From: an uncultured Cyclobacteriaceae bacterium
GTDB taxonomy: Bacteria; Bacteroidota; Bacteroidia; Cytophagales; Cyclobacteriaceae
Direction of reading: 5' to 3'
DNA: 36,304 nt
Assembly (NCBI GenBank): GCA_947492745.1
Contig: CANLOE010000077.1
Location: 1 to 36,304, forward strand
Shown here one piece after another: positions 18,111 through 26,369 of the stretch. The notes beneath the pieces were generated by a model. The model saw nothing but the letters and a program-made list of their open reading frames with translations. It was not told the origin of the DNA and did not search any database. Within the stretch, counting starts at the first letter, position 1, and the number at the start of each line of letters is the position of its first letter. Both the position numbers and the translations under genes were made by a program.

Positions 18111-18148
18111 GTCAGGGAAAACGCTATTCTGTATAACAGTTCCCTGAC
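18111..18148. promoter_or_regulatory. Inverted repeat upstream of the YafY regulator
   Basis: GTCAGGGAA (18111-18119) and TTCCCTGAC (18140-18148) are exact 9-bp inverted repeats with a 20-bp spacer. They lie 38 bp upstream of the regulator's start. The two-half-site spacing suits two turns of DNA, so an autoregulatory operator is plausible; a transcript hairpin is the alternative. Confidence 0.5.
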
Positions 18149-18186
18149 GACCAACTTACCGATTTATTTTTCTTGACTGTAAAACC

Positions 18187-18909
18187 GTGGGAGACGATAA
18201 ACCTAGACTGACCCGGCTGATGGCCATACTTACTCAATTGCAATCTTCTCGCTTATTGACTGCCTCGGAGATAGCCGAAAGACACGATATCAGTATACGA
18301 ACGGTCTACAGGGATATCCGTACTTTAGGACAATCGGGGGTTCCTATCATAACTGTAGAAGGAAAAGGCTATTCGATTATGGATGGATACAAACTGCCAC
18401 CTGTTAAGTTCACCCAGGACGAAGCCAATGCCATTATTACTGCTGCACACCTGATTCTCAAAAACAAAGACCTTTCTCTTGTAAAACACTACGAGAGTGC
18501 GGTGACCAAGATAAAAGCCACACTTGGAAGCAGTCAGCAGGCCAGAACAGAATTGCTTTCCGAAAGAATACAAGTCCGCAATAACTTTCAAGGTGAGAAG
18601 AACAGCCATTTCTTGATTCAGCTACAGACCACTATTTCGGACGCTCAGGTGGTGCGTATCGATTACCTGTCATTGAACCATCAGTACAGCAAAAGAGAAA
18701 TAGAGCCCTTCGCTCTTTATACAAAAAGTAATTGGGTACTGATTGCTTTTTGTAGAAAAAGGAAGGATTTCAGGGCATTTAGACTGGATTGCATACAAAG
18801 TCTACACGTGACGGATGAACGCTTCAGCCCACATGGTATCACTCTGGAAGAATACTTGAAACAATGTAGTGACAATTGGAAAGACACCCCTGACATACCT
18901 TTGACATAA
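18187..18909 (+). CDS. YafY-type HTH transcriptional regulator with WYL domain
   Basis: A 240-residue regulator. Residues about 5-55 form an HTH_11-type winged helix (RLTRLMAILTQLQSS ... ISIRTVYRDIRTL). A WYL domain spans about 140-205 (IDYLSLNHQYSKREIEPFALYTKSNWVLIAFCR). It starts with GTG at 18187; an in-frame ATG at 18220 would cut into the first helix. The adjacent GyrI-like gene, 39 bp downstream, is a common partner of this regulator type, suggesting a ligand-responsive pair. A 9-bp inverted repeat lies just upstream. Confidence 0.88.
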   Translation: MGDDKPRLTRLMAILTQLQSSRLLTASEIAERHDISIRTVYRDIRTLGQSGVPIITVEGKGYSIMDGYKLPPVKFTQDEANAIITAAHLILKNKDLSLVKHYESAVTKIKATLGSSQQARTELLSERIQVRNNFQGEKNSHFLIQLQTTISDAQVVRIDYLSLNHQYSKREIEPFALYTKSNWVLIAFCRKRKDFRAFRLDCIQSLHVTDERFSPHGITLEEYLKQCSDNWKDTPDIPLT

Positions 18910-18917
18910 GGCTCACT

Positions 18918-18925
18918 TACCTTTG
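18918..18925 (+). promoter_or_regulatory. Putative -7 box TACCTTTG before the GyrI-like gene
   Basis: A perfect TAnnTTTG match in the 39-bp gap after the regulator, 23 bp before the ATG at 18949. A TTG lies at 18901-18903, but the 14-bp spacing is shorter than the usual 17-23. The gene may have its own promoter in addition to read-through. Confidence 0.45.
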
Positions 18926-18948
18926 TCACGAATCAAAAAAAAATAACT

Positions 18949-19416
18949 ATGCAAATTATATCTATTGAGTCTTTTAAGGTTATCGGTATTGCTATTAGAA
19001 CCAGTAATGCATCAGGTCGTGCTGCCCAAGAAATAGGAGACCTATGGAGTAGGTTCATGGCAGAAGATGTGGTATCAAAAATACCGAATAAAGTAGATCC
19101 TACCATTTACTCCATGTATACGGAGTATGAAGGAGACCATACCCAAGCCTATACGGCTATACTTTGTTGCAGAGTCGCCAAGCTAGACCCTATCCCCGAA
19201 GGTATGATAGGAAAGACCGTAAAAGGAGGTGACTATATGAAAACAACAGCTAAGGGAGATCTAGAGCAGGGAATTATCGTAAAAGAATGGTCCAGAATAT
19301 GGTCTTTGGATATAAGTAGGGCCTATACTACGGATTTTGAGGCTTTCGGAGAAAAAGCTCAAAACACCAAAGATGCAGAAGTGGATTTTTTTGTAGCGGT
19401 CAATGAAGTGATTTAG
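18949..19416 (+). CDS. Stand-alone GyrI-like effector-binding domain protein
   Basis: A 155-residue protein matching the GyrI-like/AraC effector-binding fold (SOUL-like): an N-terminal strand IISIESFKVIGIAIRTSN, then IYSMYTEYEGDHTQAYTAILCCRV, EGMIGKTVKGGDYMKTTAKG and a C-terminal DAEVDFFVAVNE. It lacks a DNA-binding domain. With the neighbouring YafY regulator it probably senses or sequesters small amphipathic compounds; this is inferred from family and context. The stop codon TAG is completed by the first base of a family C element, and the C-terminus nevertheless looks complete. Confidence 0.83.
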   Translation: MQIISIESFKVIGIAIRTSNASGRAAQEIGDLWSRFMAEDVVSKIPNKVDPTIYSMYTEYEGDHTQAYTAILCCRVAKLDPIPEGMIGKTVKGGDYMKTTAKGDLEQGIIVKEWSRIWSLDISRAYTTDFEAFGEKAQNTKDAEVDFFVAVNEVI

Positions 19417-19630
19417 AGACTGTTTTGAAATTATTTTAGAATTTGTTATCACTTATTTTGGATAGGACCGAGCGTTAAAATAATGCCCTCGGGGCATTAT
19501 CAGTGAAGGGGCCTTCTGCGGCGTGAGCCATTGACAAAGATAGCATGTCGCGCTAGCTAGCGGAAATTTCAACGAAATCAGGCACCAAAAGAAGTACATA
19601 AGAAAGAAAAAGATACTTTTAAAACAGTCT
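19416..19630 (-). repeat. Family C element (215 bp)
   Basis: Ends are GAGACTGTTTTGAA and TTAAAACAGTCTC, flanked by TA (19414-19415, 19631-19632). It contains the 9-bp stem ATAATGCCC/GGGCATTAT (19480-19500). Orientation is opposite to the copy at 9330. Its left end overlaps the stop codon of the GyrI-like gene, and its right flank is shared with a family A element. Confidence 0.92.
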
Positions 19631-19633
19631 CTA

Positions 19634-19962
19634 ATACAAACTTAGCTTTTAAAGTCGCCTATCTTTCTGTTCATTTAGCTTCACTCTGCGTTGACAATCC
19701 TCGGGATAGCGCTGCTATCCCTGCGGTTCTCGCCTTGATTGAACCCAAAATGTCCATTAGAAAATCTATTCCGGACTTAACTGGCTTCAAATCAGTAAAT
19801 GAATGCGTTTTTTGAATTTACCGTAGCGGTGCTACGCTGAACCCAAGAAAACGCCCTGATTTATTGCCATTTAAGTCCTCATGACGAAGTTCCAACGAAC
19901 ATTCTGGGTTGAAAAAAAATGACCCGCGGAATCTTATACGACATATGAAACCCAAATTTGCA
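19634..19962 (+). repeat. Family A element A4, split by a family B element
   Basis: The left part (TACAAACTTAGC ... GCCTTGATTGAA) and right part (AAAAAATGACCCGCGGAATC ... AAATTTGCA) make a 159-bp family A copy once the family B insertion (165 bp) and one 5-bp duplication are removed. TAA flanks both ends (19631-19633, 19963-19965). The central hairpin here is perfect: GGGATAGC-GCT-GCTATCCC at 19703-19721. Confidence 0.93.
19744..19908 (-). repeat. Family B element, type 1 (165 bp), inserted in A4
   Basis: It runs from CCCAAAATGTCC to GAACATTCTGGG, with TTGAA duplicated at 19739-19743 and 19909-19913. The core hairpin CGTAGC-GGT-GCTACG is at 19822-19836. The interruption of a known 159-bp sequence proves the element boundaries. 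Confidence 0.95.
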
Positions 19963-19985
19963 TAAATCACTCCAATAGATAAAAG

Positions 19986-20363
19986 ATGATACAAGAAGGA
20001 ACGGATAGCTATTATTTGAAACAAAATGAACCCAACAAAAGCTGTTTACTGGCATTGAGGGAGATTATCCTGAAACAGGATAAGGATGTTACAGAGACGC
20101 GAAAGTGGGGGATGCCCTGCTTTTGCTATAAGGGAAAAATGTTTGCCTATCTTTGGACCGATAAGAAAACAAAGGAGCCTTATGTGCTTATGGTAGAAGG
20201 AAAGCATCTTCATCACCCGCTTTTGGAACAGGGTGACCGCGCACGTATGAAAATACTCCGTATCCATTCCGAACATGATATTCCATTGGATACGGTTACT
20301 TCTGTGCTTCAGGAAGCCTTGGAACTCTATAAAAACGGTACAATAACTATTGAAAAAGTCTAA
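19986..20363 (+). CDS. DUF1801 domain protein
   Basis: A 125-residue protein of the DUF1801 (YdhG-like) family: LREIILKQDKDVTETRKWGMPCFCYKGKMFAYLWTDKK is typical, with the W-G-x-P-C-F motif and a basic, lysine-rich surface. Function is unknown; the fold resembles small cytosolic proteins with a central beta-sheet. The ATG lies 23 bp after the family A element A4, so its promoter context has been altered by that insertion. No partner gene is adjacent. Confidence 0.85.
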   Translation: MIQEGTDSYYLKQNEPNKSCLLALREIILKQDKDVTETRKWGMPCFCYKGKMFAYLWTDKKTKEPYVLMVEGKHLHHPLLEQGDRARMKILRIHSEHDIPLDTVTSVLQEALELYKNGTITIEKV

Positions 20364-20768
20364 AAGTAATCACTGTGCAATAATTGACTTACGGCTTACA
20401 TTTTTTCACTATAGCCATTAGGCGAAAGAAGCCAAACATTTCGTAATATACTATTGGCCAGCGATATAATACCTATTCCACATAAAGCGCATAACAGTCT
20501 CCTAATACCCCCTTTTTTGTAAAAGTTGGTATTGTTATGGAAAGCAACGTCGACACTATGGCCATACAGCTTGGCCCGAAGTCTTTTCCGATTTCATGCT
20601 GCCTATTTTTTTGAATAGGAATATTTTTCTTGAACACCTATGAAAATAGGATACATTAGTGATAAAAAAAATAGATTCGCCCAGACAATGACGAATACTA
20701 CCCATGAAATGGGATTTTGTGATTTACCTTAGATAATCGATTTTTTATAGTAAACCGTAAAGAAAGCT
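20364..20768. other. Gene-free region after the DUF1801 gene
   Basis: A minus-strand stretch of 66 sense codons (20396-20593) has a hydrophobic middle but no start codon, and could be a decayed gene. No terminator is evident. Nothing else is recognised. Confidence 0.35.
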
Positions 20769-20905
20769 TAGGAGACTGCTTTAAAAGTATCTTTTACTTT
20801 CGCGTTTTTAGTATACAAATGTAGTTCTCAAATTTCGCATACCTTCCTGATCATTTTGCCTCACTCTGCGTTTAAAATCCTCATGATAGTGCTGCGATCT
20901 TTACC
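20769..20905 (+). repeat. Remnants of family C then family A
   Basis: GGAGACTGCTTTAAAAGTATCTTTT (20769-20795) matches a family C end. From 20814 a diverged left half of family A follows (TACAAATGTAG ... TTCCTGATCATTTTGCC, then a decayed hairpin). Both are truncated. Confidence 0.6.
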
Positions 20906-20951
20906 AAACCACCCTATTGCTGCATCTAAAAAGAGCGATAACGGATTTTAA

Positions 20952-21117
20952 CCCGGATCATGCGGTGGAACTTCGTAACGAGGGTTTACATATCCATAAA
21001 TCAGGGAGTTTTATTGGATTTAGCATAGCACCGCTATGGTGAATTCAAAAAACGTAGTGCAACGACTGATTTGCAGGTATTTAGATTCGTAGTAGATTTT
21101 TCAATGCATGATCCGGG
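20952..21117 (+). repeat. Family B element, type 2 (166 bp), copy B5
   Basis: It starts CCCGGATCATGCGG and ends CAATGCATGATCCGGG, with TTTAA duplicated at 20947-20951 and 21118-21122. The core contains ATAGCACCGCTAT. Confidence 0.93.
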
Positions 21118-21222
21118 TTTAAAGTATACTTCCAGAACAGTTGCTAAGATAAGGTAAGGAGGGGTGGGCTTGTCCAAGCGATATTTGATTTTGAAACAGT
21201 CGATGGGCAGATAAATTTTTAA

Positions 21223-21274
21223 CCCAAATTGATCAATAGGATTTCGTGATAGGAAGGCTATTGATCATTTTGGC
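21223..21274 (+). repeat. Minimal 52-bp family B derivative (type 3)
   Basis: It consists almost only of the two type 3 termini: CCCAAATTGATCAATAGG at the left and CTATTGATCATTTTGGC at the right. Flanks are TTTAA (21218-21222) and TTAAA (21275-21279). The interior with the core hairpin is absent. Confidence 0.75.
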
Positions 21275-21279
21275 TTAAA

Positions 21280-21689
21280 GTTAACTACTTTTAGAATGCA
21301 AAACTCTATTCATATTTACTTGAAATAATACTAAATTGGTTTTTACGCCTACCTTATTGATAATCTTCACGTTCCGATTAAAAATGATAAAATGTGTTTA
21401 AATCTGAAAGTCAGTGTAGATAGGAGTTTAAGTATGACTTTTGTATTTATTGTAATTCATTATTTCGTTCAATTGTAATATGTGTAATGAAATTAGTGAA
21501 AAATAATATTTGCTGCAATGGTGACGATCTGCCACTGAAACTGAGATTCTTGACACGATGATACTTTTGTGGGATAGAACTATATTGAGTGGGAAGCTTT
21601 ATAATATCGGGTAATTTGTTAAATTGATATTGAGAATATGCTTTCTCAAAAAAAAAGTACCATTATACACCTCGTGCAACCCAAGAATA
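21280..21689. other. Gene-free AT-rich region before the YfeS-like gene
   Basis: Very AT-rich without a coding frame. It contains a promoter-like box at 21562. Nothing else is recognised. Confidence 0.4.
21562..21569 (+). promoter_or_regulatory. Putative -7 box TACTTTTG
   Basis: A TAnnTTTG match about 120 bp before the YfeS-like start codon. No TTG at standard spacing is seen. Confidence 0.35.
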
Positions 21690-22202
21690 ATGATAGAAGC
21701 GATTTGTGGAATTAATAAAGTATGTGCTCACGAAAGGGCAATAGAACTGATTCCCGAAGATTTTTTTTGGAATCCCTTAGATGAACTGGCCCCCTTCGGG
21801 TCAGATGAAGGAGATATTGCCCTACTGGAGTTCAGGGTATGGAAAAGGGAGTATCCTATGTCCCCCGTTTACGAATGCCTCACATGGATTATAGAAAGCG
21901 TTGGTCAAATGAAGGTAACCGAATACAATGATAGTATTCTGGACAGGGGGCTACTTCGCGCCCAAGTGGAAGATGTTCAATTTGATGATCAGCAGTTTAT
22001 TTATACCTTGGATACAACATTGATCGCTACAGGCTTTGGGCAGCTTGTGGACGAAGGTGTCATCGATGAAGTAAACAAGCCTATAATCCAAAGGGCTCTT
22101 GAACGGCAGCAGATATGGGCAGAACAGTTTGAGTTTTGGGATTATAAGGATGAGTATATCAGCAGGCTCAATACTCTAAAAAGGTTATTGAAAATAGCTT
22201 AG
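21690..22202 (+). CDS. YfeS-like conserved protein
   Basis: A 170-residue protein resembling the uncharacterised YfeS family of E. coli: the segment EDFFWNPLDELAPFGSDEG (acidic, with F-F-W-x-P-x-D-E and G-S-D-E-G) and GFGQLVDEGVIDEVNKPII are the shared features. It is predicted cytosolic and its function is unknown. ATG 21690 (MIEAICGINKVCAHERAIELIPEDFF) is preferred; an in-frame TTG at 21624 would add a lysine-rich leader without family support. It stands alone between repeat clusters. Confidence 0.75.
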   Translation: MIEAICGINKVCAHERAIELIPEDFFWNPLDELAPFGSDEGDIALLEFRVWKREYPMSPVYECLTWIIESVGQMKVTEYNDSILDRGLLRAQVEDVQFDDQQFIYTLDTTLIATGFGQLVDEGVIDEVNKPIIQRALERQQIWAEQFEFWDYKDEYISRLNTLKRLLKIA

Positions 22203-22603
22203 CACAAAATGGTATTGGACTCGCACTATGGGTTGAAACTTCGTGATGGGGCCATAAAGAATGACCAATCAGCGGATTTTATCGGAATCAGCGCAGCATC
22301 GTTATGGCCGTCCCAAAAAACTTCCATTTACTGGTTTGAAGAGGTTCATTCCGTAACAGAGGGGGTAAATTACTATTGTAAACACAAAGGTTTTGTCAGT
22401 ATTCCTGAGATTTTCCACTTATCTTTTCCTATTGAAAACAACGTTTCACGAACGGCTTTGGAAATGTGCTACGTAAAGTAGCAGAAAGGTAAGTCTTATC
22501 TTGCCGGTCAGTTCGGTACAAAGCCTTAGAGTCAGCTTTTGATGGGATGGGTTCAATCTAATTTTGGTGATGCTGTATAGAATGAACCCATCCTTTGATT
22601 TAA
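22203..22603. other. Intergenic region with a decayed family B-like core
   Basis: Around 22230-22345 the sequence resembles a family B element (GTTGAAACTTCGTGATG ... GGAATCAGCGCAGCATCG ... CCATTTACTGGTTTGAAG) with many changes. A 90-codon open frame over it (22209-22481) is therefore not called as a gene. Confidence 0.5.
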
Positions 22604-22932
22604 CCCAGATTGATCGATAGGATTGCGTTATGAGAGCATAAAGGGGAGTAATACAAACTTAGCTTTCAAATATCGCCTATCTTCCTGTTCATTTTGCTTC
22701 ACTCTGCGTTGACAATCCTCGGGATAGCGCTGCTATTCCTGCGGTTCTCGCCTTGATTGAAACAAAATGACCAGCGGAATCTTATACGACATTTAAAACC
22801 TAAATTTGTATAAAATCAGCGGTTTAGGTGAGGAGGCTTATGTATCACTAAGGTGTAAAACCTGCGCAGCGTAAAACCACTGATTTTGAAGTAATTTATG
22901 TTCGGAATAGGAAGGCTATCGATTATTTTGGG
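22604..22932 (+). repeat. Family B element, type 3, split by a family A element
   Basis: It runs from CCCAGATTGATCGATAGG to CTATCGATTATTTTGGG. TTTAA flanks it at 22599-22603 and 22933-22937. Subtracting the family A insertion and one TAA leaves 167 bp. Confidence 0.88.
22652..22810 (+). repeat. Family A element (159 bp), copy A5, inside a family B element
   Basis: A full-length copy, flanked by TAA at 22649-22651 and 22811-22813. The family B sequence on both sides joins as in the uninterrupted copy at 36234. Confidence 0.93.
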
Positions 22933-22937
22933 TTTAA

Positions 22938-23102
22938 CCCAGAATGTTCGTTGGAACTTCGTCATGAGGACTTAAATGGCAATACATCAGTGCGTTTTCT
23001 TGGATTCAGCGTAGCACCGCTACGGTTAATTCAAAAAACGCATTCATTTACTGATTTGAAGCCAGTTAAGTCCGGAATAGATTTTCTAACGGACATTTTG
23101 GG
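22938..23102 (+). repeat. Family B element, type 1 (165 bp), copy B8
   Basis: It runs from CCCAGAATGTTCG to GGACATTTTGGG. TTTAA flanks it at 22933-22937 and 23103-23107. The left TTTAA is shared with the preceding type 3 element, so the two are in direct tandem. Confidence 0.95.
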
Positions 23103-23196
23103 TTTAAGGCTGTCTTGACCTCTATGCCATTGTCCTGACGAAAATTTTCATATCTATAATTGACAACAGGAATATCCATCACTATTTTGGGTCGAA

Positions 23197-25695
23197 TCAA
23201 CCTTTGGGTTTGAGGATCAAATCGATACGCTCCATCGCGTCTTCAAGATGATATCGGCTCAAACGATGCTGGGTCTTTATCAGGCCATTTCTGATTTGAC
23301 CTCTCAGTCTTTTCAGGTCGGCGCGAACCACAGGGCGTATATCGGAGCGGCTGATATCGATGGAGGAGGTATTGAAAAAGGGGCTGGCATTGCCTGCTGC
23401 CGGTTTCTGCTCAGTACTCATCAGGAACCCCAAACGTTCGATATAAGCCCTTTGCAAATTCCTTCTGTAAACGTCGATTTCGGCCCCATTACGGAGTTCG
23501 GACCAGATTCCATTGCGAAGAGCGTTCATCATTTCTAAAAGTGTATAGGTTTTGTTACCATAATTAGCTTCTGATTCGATGAGCCTACCGAGGGTATTGG
23601 TAGAAAGTATCCTGTCCAAAACCCCAGATTGTACCTGTCCTATGCGGTTCAAGGTACCCGTACCTTCTATCTTACGAACCACATCCTCCTGTAGGAGCCA
23701 CTTGGGTGTTCCGAAAGTATGCTCTTGCAGCCATTGCATGGCCCTTTGCTGTGTTTCTTTAGGTACAGCGCTATAAACAGCTCCTTCTTGATCATAAGTT
23801 TTGTAGGTTTCATGGATACCGCCTACATTGACACGTACATGATTGGAGTAGCGGTTCCACTGGGAAACAATCTGTTCATAGAGTTCTTTGAGGTCTTCAT
23901 AATTTCTACCCTGTTCGCTGGTCCATTTGACAAGATTTGCTGTGGTCAGGGCAAGGTTTTTCAGTCCATACCCTCCGGCCTTCATAGCATCATCACCTAG
24001 GTCTTCGGTCTGCGCTCTAGGATCAGCAGTGTTAAAGGTCTGTCTACCGTACCAGTACAGCGGGTCTTTCTCATGCGACCTGATCCATTCGTGCAGCTTT
24101 TCTGTTTTTGCATTTTGGTCAGGGCTATCATACAGTTTAGAGTACCCCCACTTTACGGCCCATTTATCATAGATGCCGATATTAGGAAAGAGATGTGCGT
24201 CGTCCCCGGGCTGTGCTACATAGTTGAACCGAGCATAGTCCATGATAGAGGGTGCCGTACCCATTCGTTCTGTAAATGAAGCAGAACGTAGGGAGTCTAC
24301 CGGATAGGCATGGCTGGCCCCCATATTATGAGGGAAGCCTAATGTATGGCCCACTTCATGGGCCGATACAAATCGGATAAGCCTTCCCATGATTTCGTCC
24401 TCAAATTTGGTGCCTCTTGCCTTTTCATTGACCGCAGAGGTTTGGATGAAATACCAATTGCGCAGCAGGTTCATTACATTATGATACCAGATAATATCAC
24501 TTTCCAGAATCTGTCCCGAACGTGGGTCATGTACATGAGGCCCCATGGCGTTCTGTATAGGATTAGCTGTATATCGGATAACCGAGTAACGGACATCTTC
24601 CGGGCTCCAGTCGGGGTCTTCAGCGGGGGAGGGCGCATCCTTCGCATAGATGGCGTTTTTAAAACCCGCAGCTTCAAAAGCTACCTGCCAGTCGTTCACT
24701 CCCTGCTTGAGGTATTTGCGCCATTTGACTGGTGTGGCCGGGTCGATATAATAGACGATAGGAGTAATGGGCTCTACCAGTTCGCCACGACGATAGGCAG
24801 CTTCATCTTTAGGCTCCAATTTCCATCGGGTGATAAATCTTCGCGTCTTCGCCTTTTGCTCATCCAGCCCATAATCGGTCTGCGTCACCGAGAAGAAACC
24901 TACACGCTCATCGTATAACCTAGGTTCCATGATTTCTTCCGGTAGAAGTACCATGGACTGATTCATTTCCACTGATAGGGACTGTGTATTGGCATTGCTC
25001 GGGAGCTTGGAGGCATTGAAGGTAAGTATATGACGTACTTCGGTATTGAGAGGAAAACTCTTGGTCCACATGACCATACTTCTTTTTCCATCCAGTCCCT
25101 TCACTCCAAAGTTCTTCCGTTGTTGCGAATTCAAGGGTCCTATCATCGGTACATCTTTGGTGAACAGTTCCTTCATATCAACGACATAACTGGAGGAGTC
25201 GGGACCGATGGCCTTGATATCAAGAGCCACGACGATAGGTTCAAAGTTATTGTTGCGTACAGAGCGATATATGGGCTTATCCTTGCTGGCTATATTGTTA
25301 TAGGAAACACTTCTGAGAAGAAGCTTATTGTCCTTCTTCTGCCATCGCCATACCTGCTGTCCACGGGCTTTCATACCCGCTCCACCAAAGTTGAACCCTT
25401 GAATAGTTCCGGAAATACGGCTGATGACCAGTATCTCTCTTTCTAAAAGGGAATCCGCTATCTCAAAATAATGGGTATCATCCACTTTGTGTGTAGTGAG
25501 CAATCCCTTCTGACTGATGGCTTTGGAAGTAATGACTTCCTTATAAGGCTTTATGGTTTTTTTTGACTTGCTCTGTTTCTGGGAACTGAGCGCTACCTTT
25601 GTTTTTTGTTTTGCCTTCTTCTTATTTTGAGCAAAACCACTCTCTGAAAACAACAAAGTACAAAACAACAATAAATATAGTGGTCGGTAAATCAT
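23197..25695 (-). CDS. Exported zinc-dependent metalloprotease (DUF5117/DUF4953 type)
   Basis: An 832-residue protein with a signal peptide (LLLFCTLLFSESGFA) followed by a lysine-rich linker. The central domain carries an extended zinc motif, HEVGHTLGFPHN (446-457), with His446, His450 and His456 as ligands and Glu447 as general base. It matches the Bacteroidota metalloprotease family with DUF5118, DUF5117 and C-terminal DUF4953 regions in that order. It is probably periplasmic or secreted; no T9SS sorting domain is visible at the C-terminus (IDLILKPKG). The substrate is unknown. It is monocistronic on the minus strand. Confidence 0.9.
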   Translation of the reverse strand: MIYRPLYLLLFCTLLFSESGFAQNKKKAKQKTKVALSSQKQSKSKKTIKPYKEVITSKAISQKGLLTTHKVDDTHYFEIADSLLEREILVISRISGTIQGFNFGGAGMKARGQQVWRWQKKDNKLLLRSVSYNNIASKDKPIYRSVRNNNFEPIVVALDIKAIGPDSSSYVVDMKELFTKDVPMIGPLNSQQRKNFGVKGLDGKRSMVMWTKSFPLNTEVRHILTFNASKLPSNANTQSLSVEMNQSMVLLPEEIMEPRLYDERVGFFSVTQTDYGLDEQKAKTRRFITRWKLEPKDEAAYRRGELVEPITPIVYYIDPATPVKWRKYLKQGVNDWQVAFEAAGFKNAIYAKDAPSPAEDPDWSPEDVRYSVIRYTANPIQNAMGPHVHDPRSGQILESDIIWYHNVMNLLRNWYFIQTSAVNEKARGTKFEDEIMGRLIRFVSAHEVGHTLGFPHNMGASHAYPVDSLRSASFTERMGTAPSIMDYARFNYVAQPGDDAHLFPNIGIYDKWAVKWGYSKLYDSPDQNAKTEKLHEWIRSHEKDPLYWYGRQTFNTADPRAQTEDLGDDAMKAGGYGLKNLALTTANLVKWTSEQGRNYEDLKELYEQIVSQWNRYSNHVRVNVGGIHETYKTYDQEGAVYSAVPKETQQRAMQWLQEHTFGTPKWLLQEDVVRKIEGTGTLNRIGQVQSGVLDRILSTNTLGRLIESEANYGNKTYTLLEMMNALRNGIWSELRNGAEIDVYRRNLQRAYIERLGFLMSTEQKPAAGNASPFFNTSSIDISRSDIRPVVRADLKRLRGQIRNGLIKTQHRLSRYHLEDAMERIDLILKPKG

Positions 25696-26126
25696 AATAT
25701 TGGCTAGATTAAGCGAATTGAAATTGTGGACTGCCCTCCTGAAAATGTTTACTTGTCGAAACAGACCAATGAATGCAGTCGATACAAAAGTGATTTTTTT
25801 CTCTCAATAAATACCTTTAGTATGTCCCGAACGGTTTTTTCAGATGATAAATCCAATATTTAAATGTTTGAACAGTTACTTGCCTTTTTTGCTCTCTGTG
25901 ATTTTGAAACTTCTTTTTTATAAGGCGGATTTACTCCACTCGGCTTTTTTACTTTTTGAAATCGAAAATTGATAGATTCTATCCGAAAAATAGATAAAAC
26001 AGCGAAAAAATTAAGGCCCGTCCATGAGAAAAAGAATGTCCATTAAATGGTATATTTATCTTTTGGGAAATAAAATCAGCTATGGTAAGTCTTATTGAAA
26101 AGACATTATTCGGAGGCATTGCTTTC
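25696..26126. other. Gene-free region between the metalloprotease and the mod operon
   Basis: It holds the divergent upstream regions. A weak minus-strand box (CACTTTTG on the minus strand, 25785-25792) is one mismatch from TAnnTTTG. Nothing coding is seen. Confidence 0.4.
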
Positions 26127-26353
26127 GAAACTGTTTTGAGGTGTATCTTTTGTTTTCATCAGTCATATGGGATTCGGGGGAAAACGATATTCATCTCAAG
26201 CTTGTTACTTTCTCGGCCATGCCCATTGTTGTATAAAACCCTATAAGGTATGACTTTGTTGAAACTCCTTAGACACCGCTGCTATCTTTGTCGATTGATT
26301 TTAACTCTAAAATAAGCGGTGACAAATTATGGGAATAATTGTAAAACAGTCTC
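26127..26353 (+). repeat. Family C element (227 bp) upstream of modA
   Basis: The left end GAAACTGTTTTGAGGTGTATC is slightly mutated and the right end is AAAACAGTCTC followed by TA. It ends 16 bp before the preferred modA start and carries an internal promoter-like sequence. Confidence 0.8.
26259..26290 (+). promoter_or_regulatory. Promoter TTG-N21-TATCTTTG inside a family C element
   Basis: TTG (26259-26261) and TATCTTTG (26283-26290) are spaced by 21 bp, a full match to the Bacteroidota consensus TTG-N17-23-TAnnTTTG. It points to modA, 80 bp downstream. The copy at 9330 has the same two boxes but 27 bp apart. Confidence 0.6.
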
Positions 26354-26369
26354 TAATGACCATCTACCA

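Noticed and set aside
20396-20593. 66 sense codons on the minus strand with a hydrophobic centre
   Set aside because: It has no start codon and is preceded by a stop; a decayed gene is possible but cannot be supported.
22209-22481. 90-codon open frame on the plus strand
   Set aside because: Its first half lies over a decayed family B-like sequence and it shows no protein domain.
24346-24918. 190-codon open frame antisense to the metalloprotease
   Set aside because: It overlaps the zinc-motif coding region of a well-supported gene and has no motif of its own.
26319-26369. GTG at 26319 as the modA start
   Set aside because: The extra 17 residues are encoded by the end of a family C element and would displace the signal sequence; ATG 26370 fits better.
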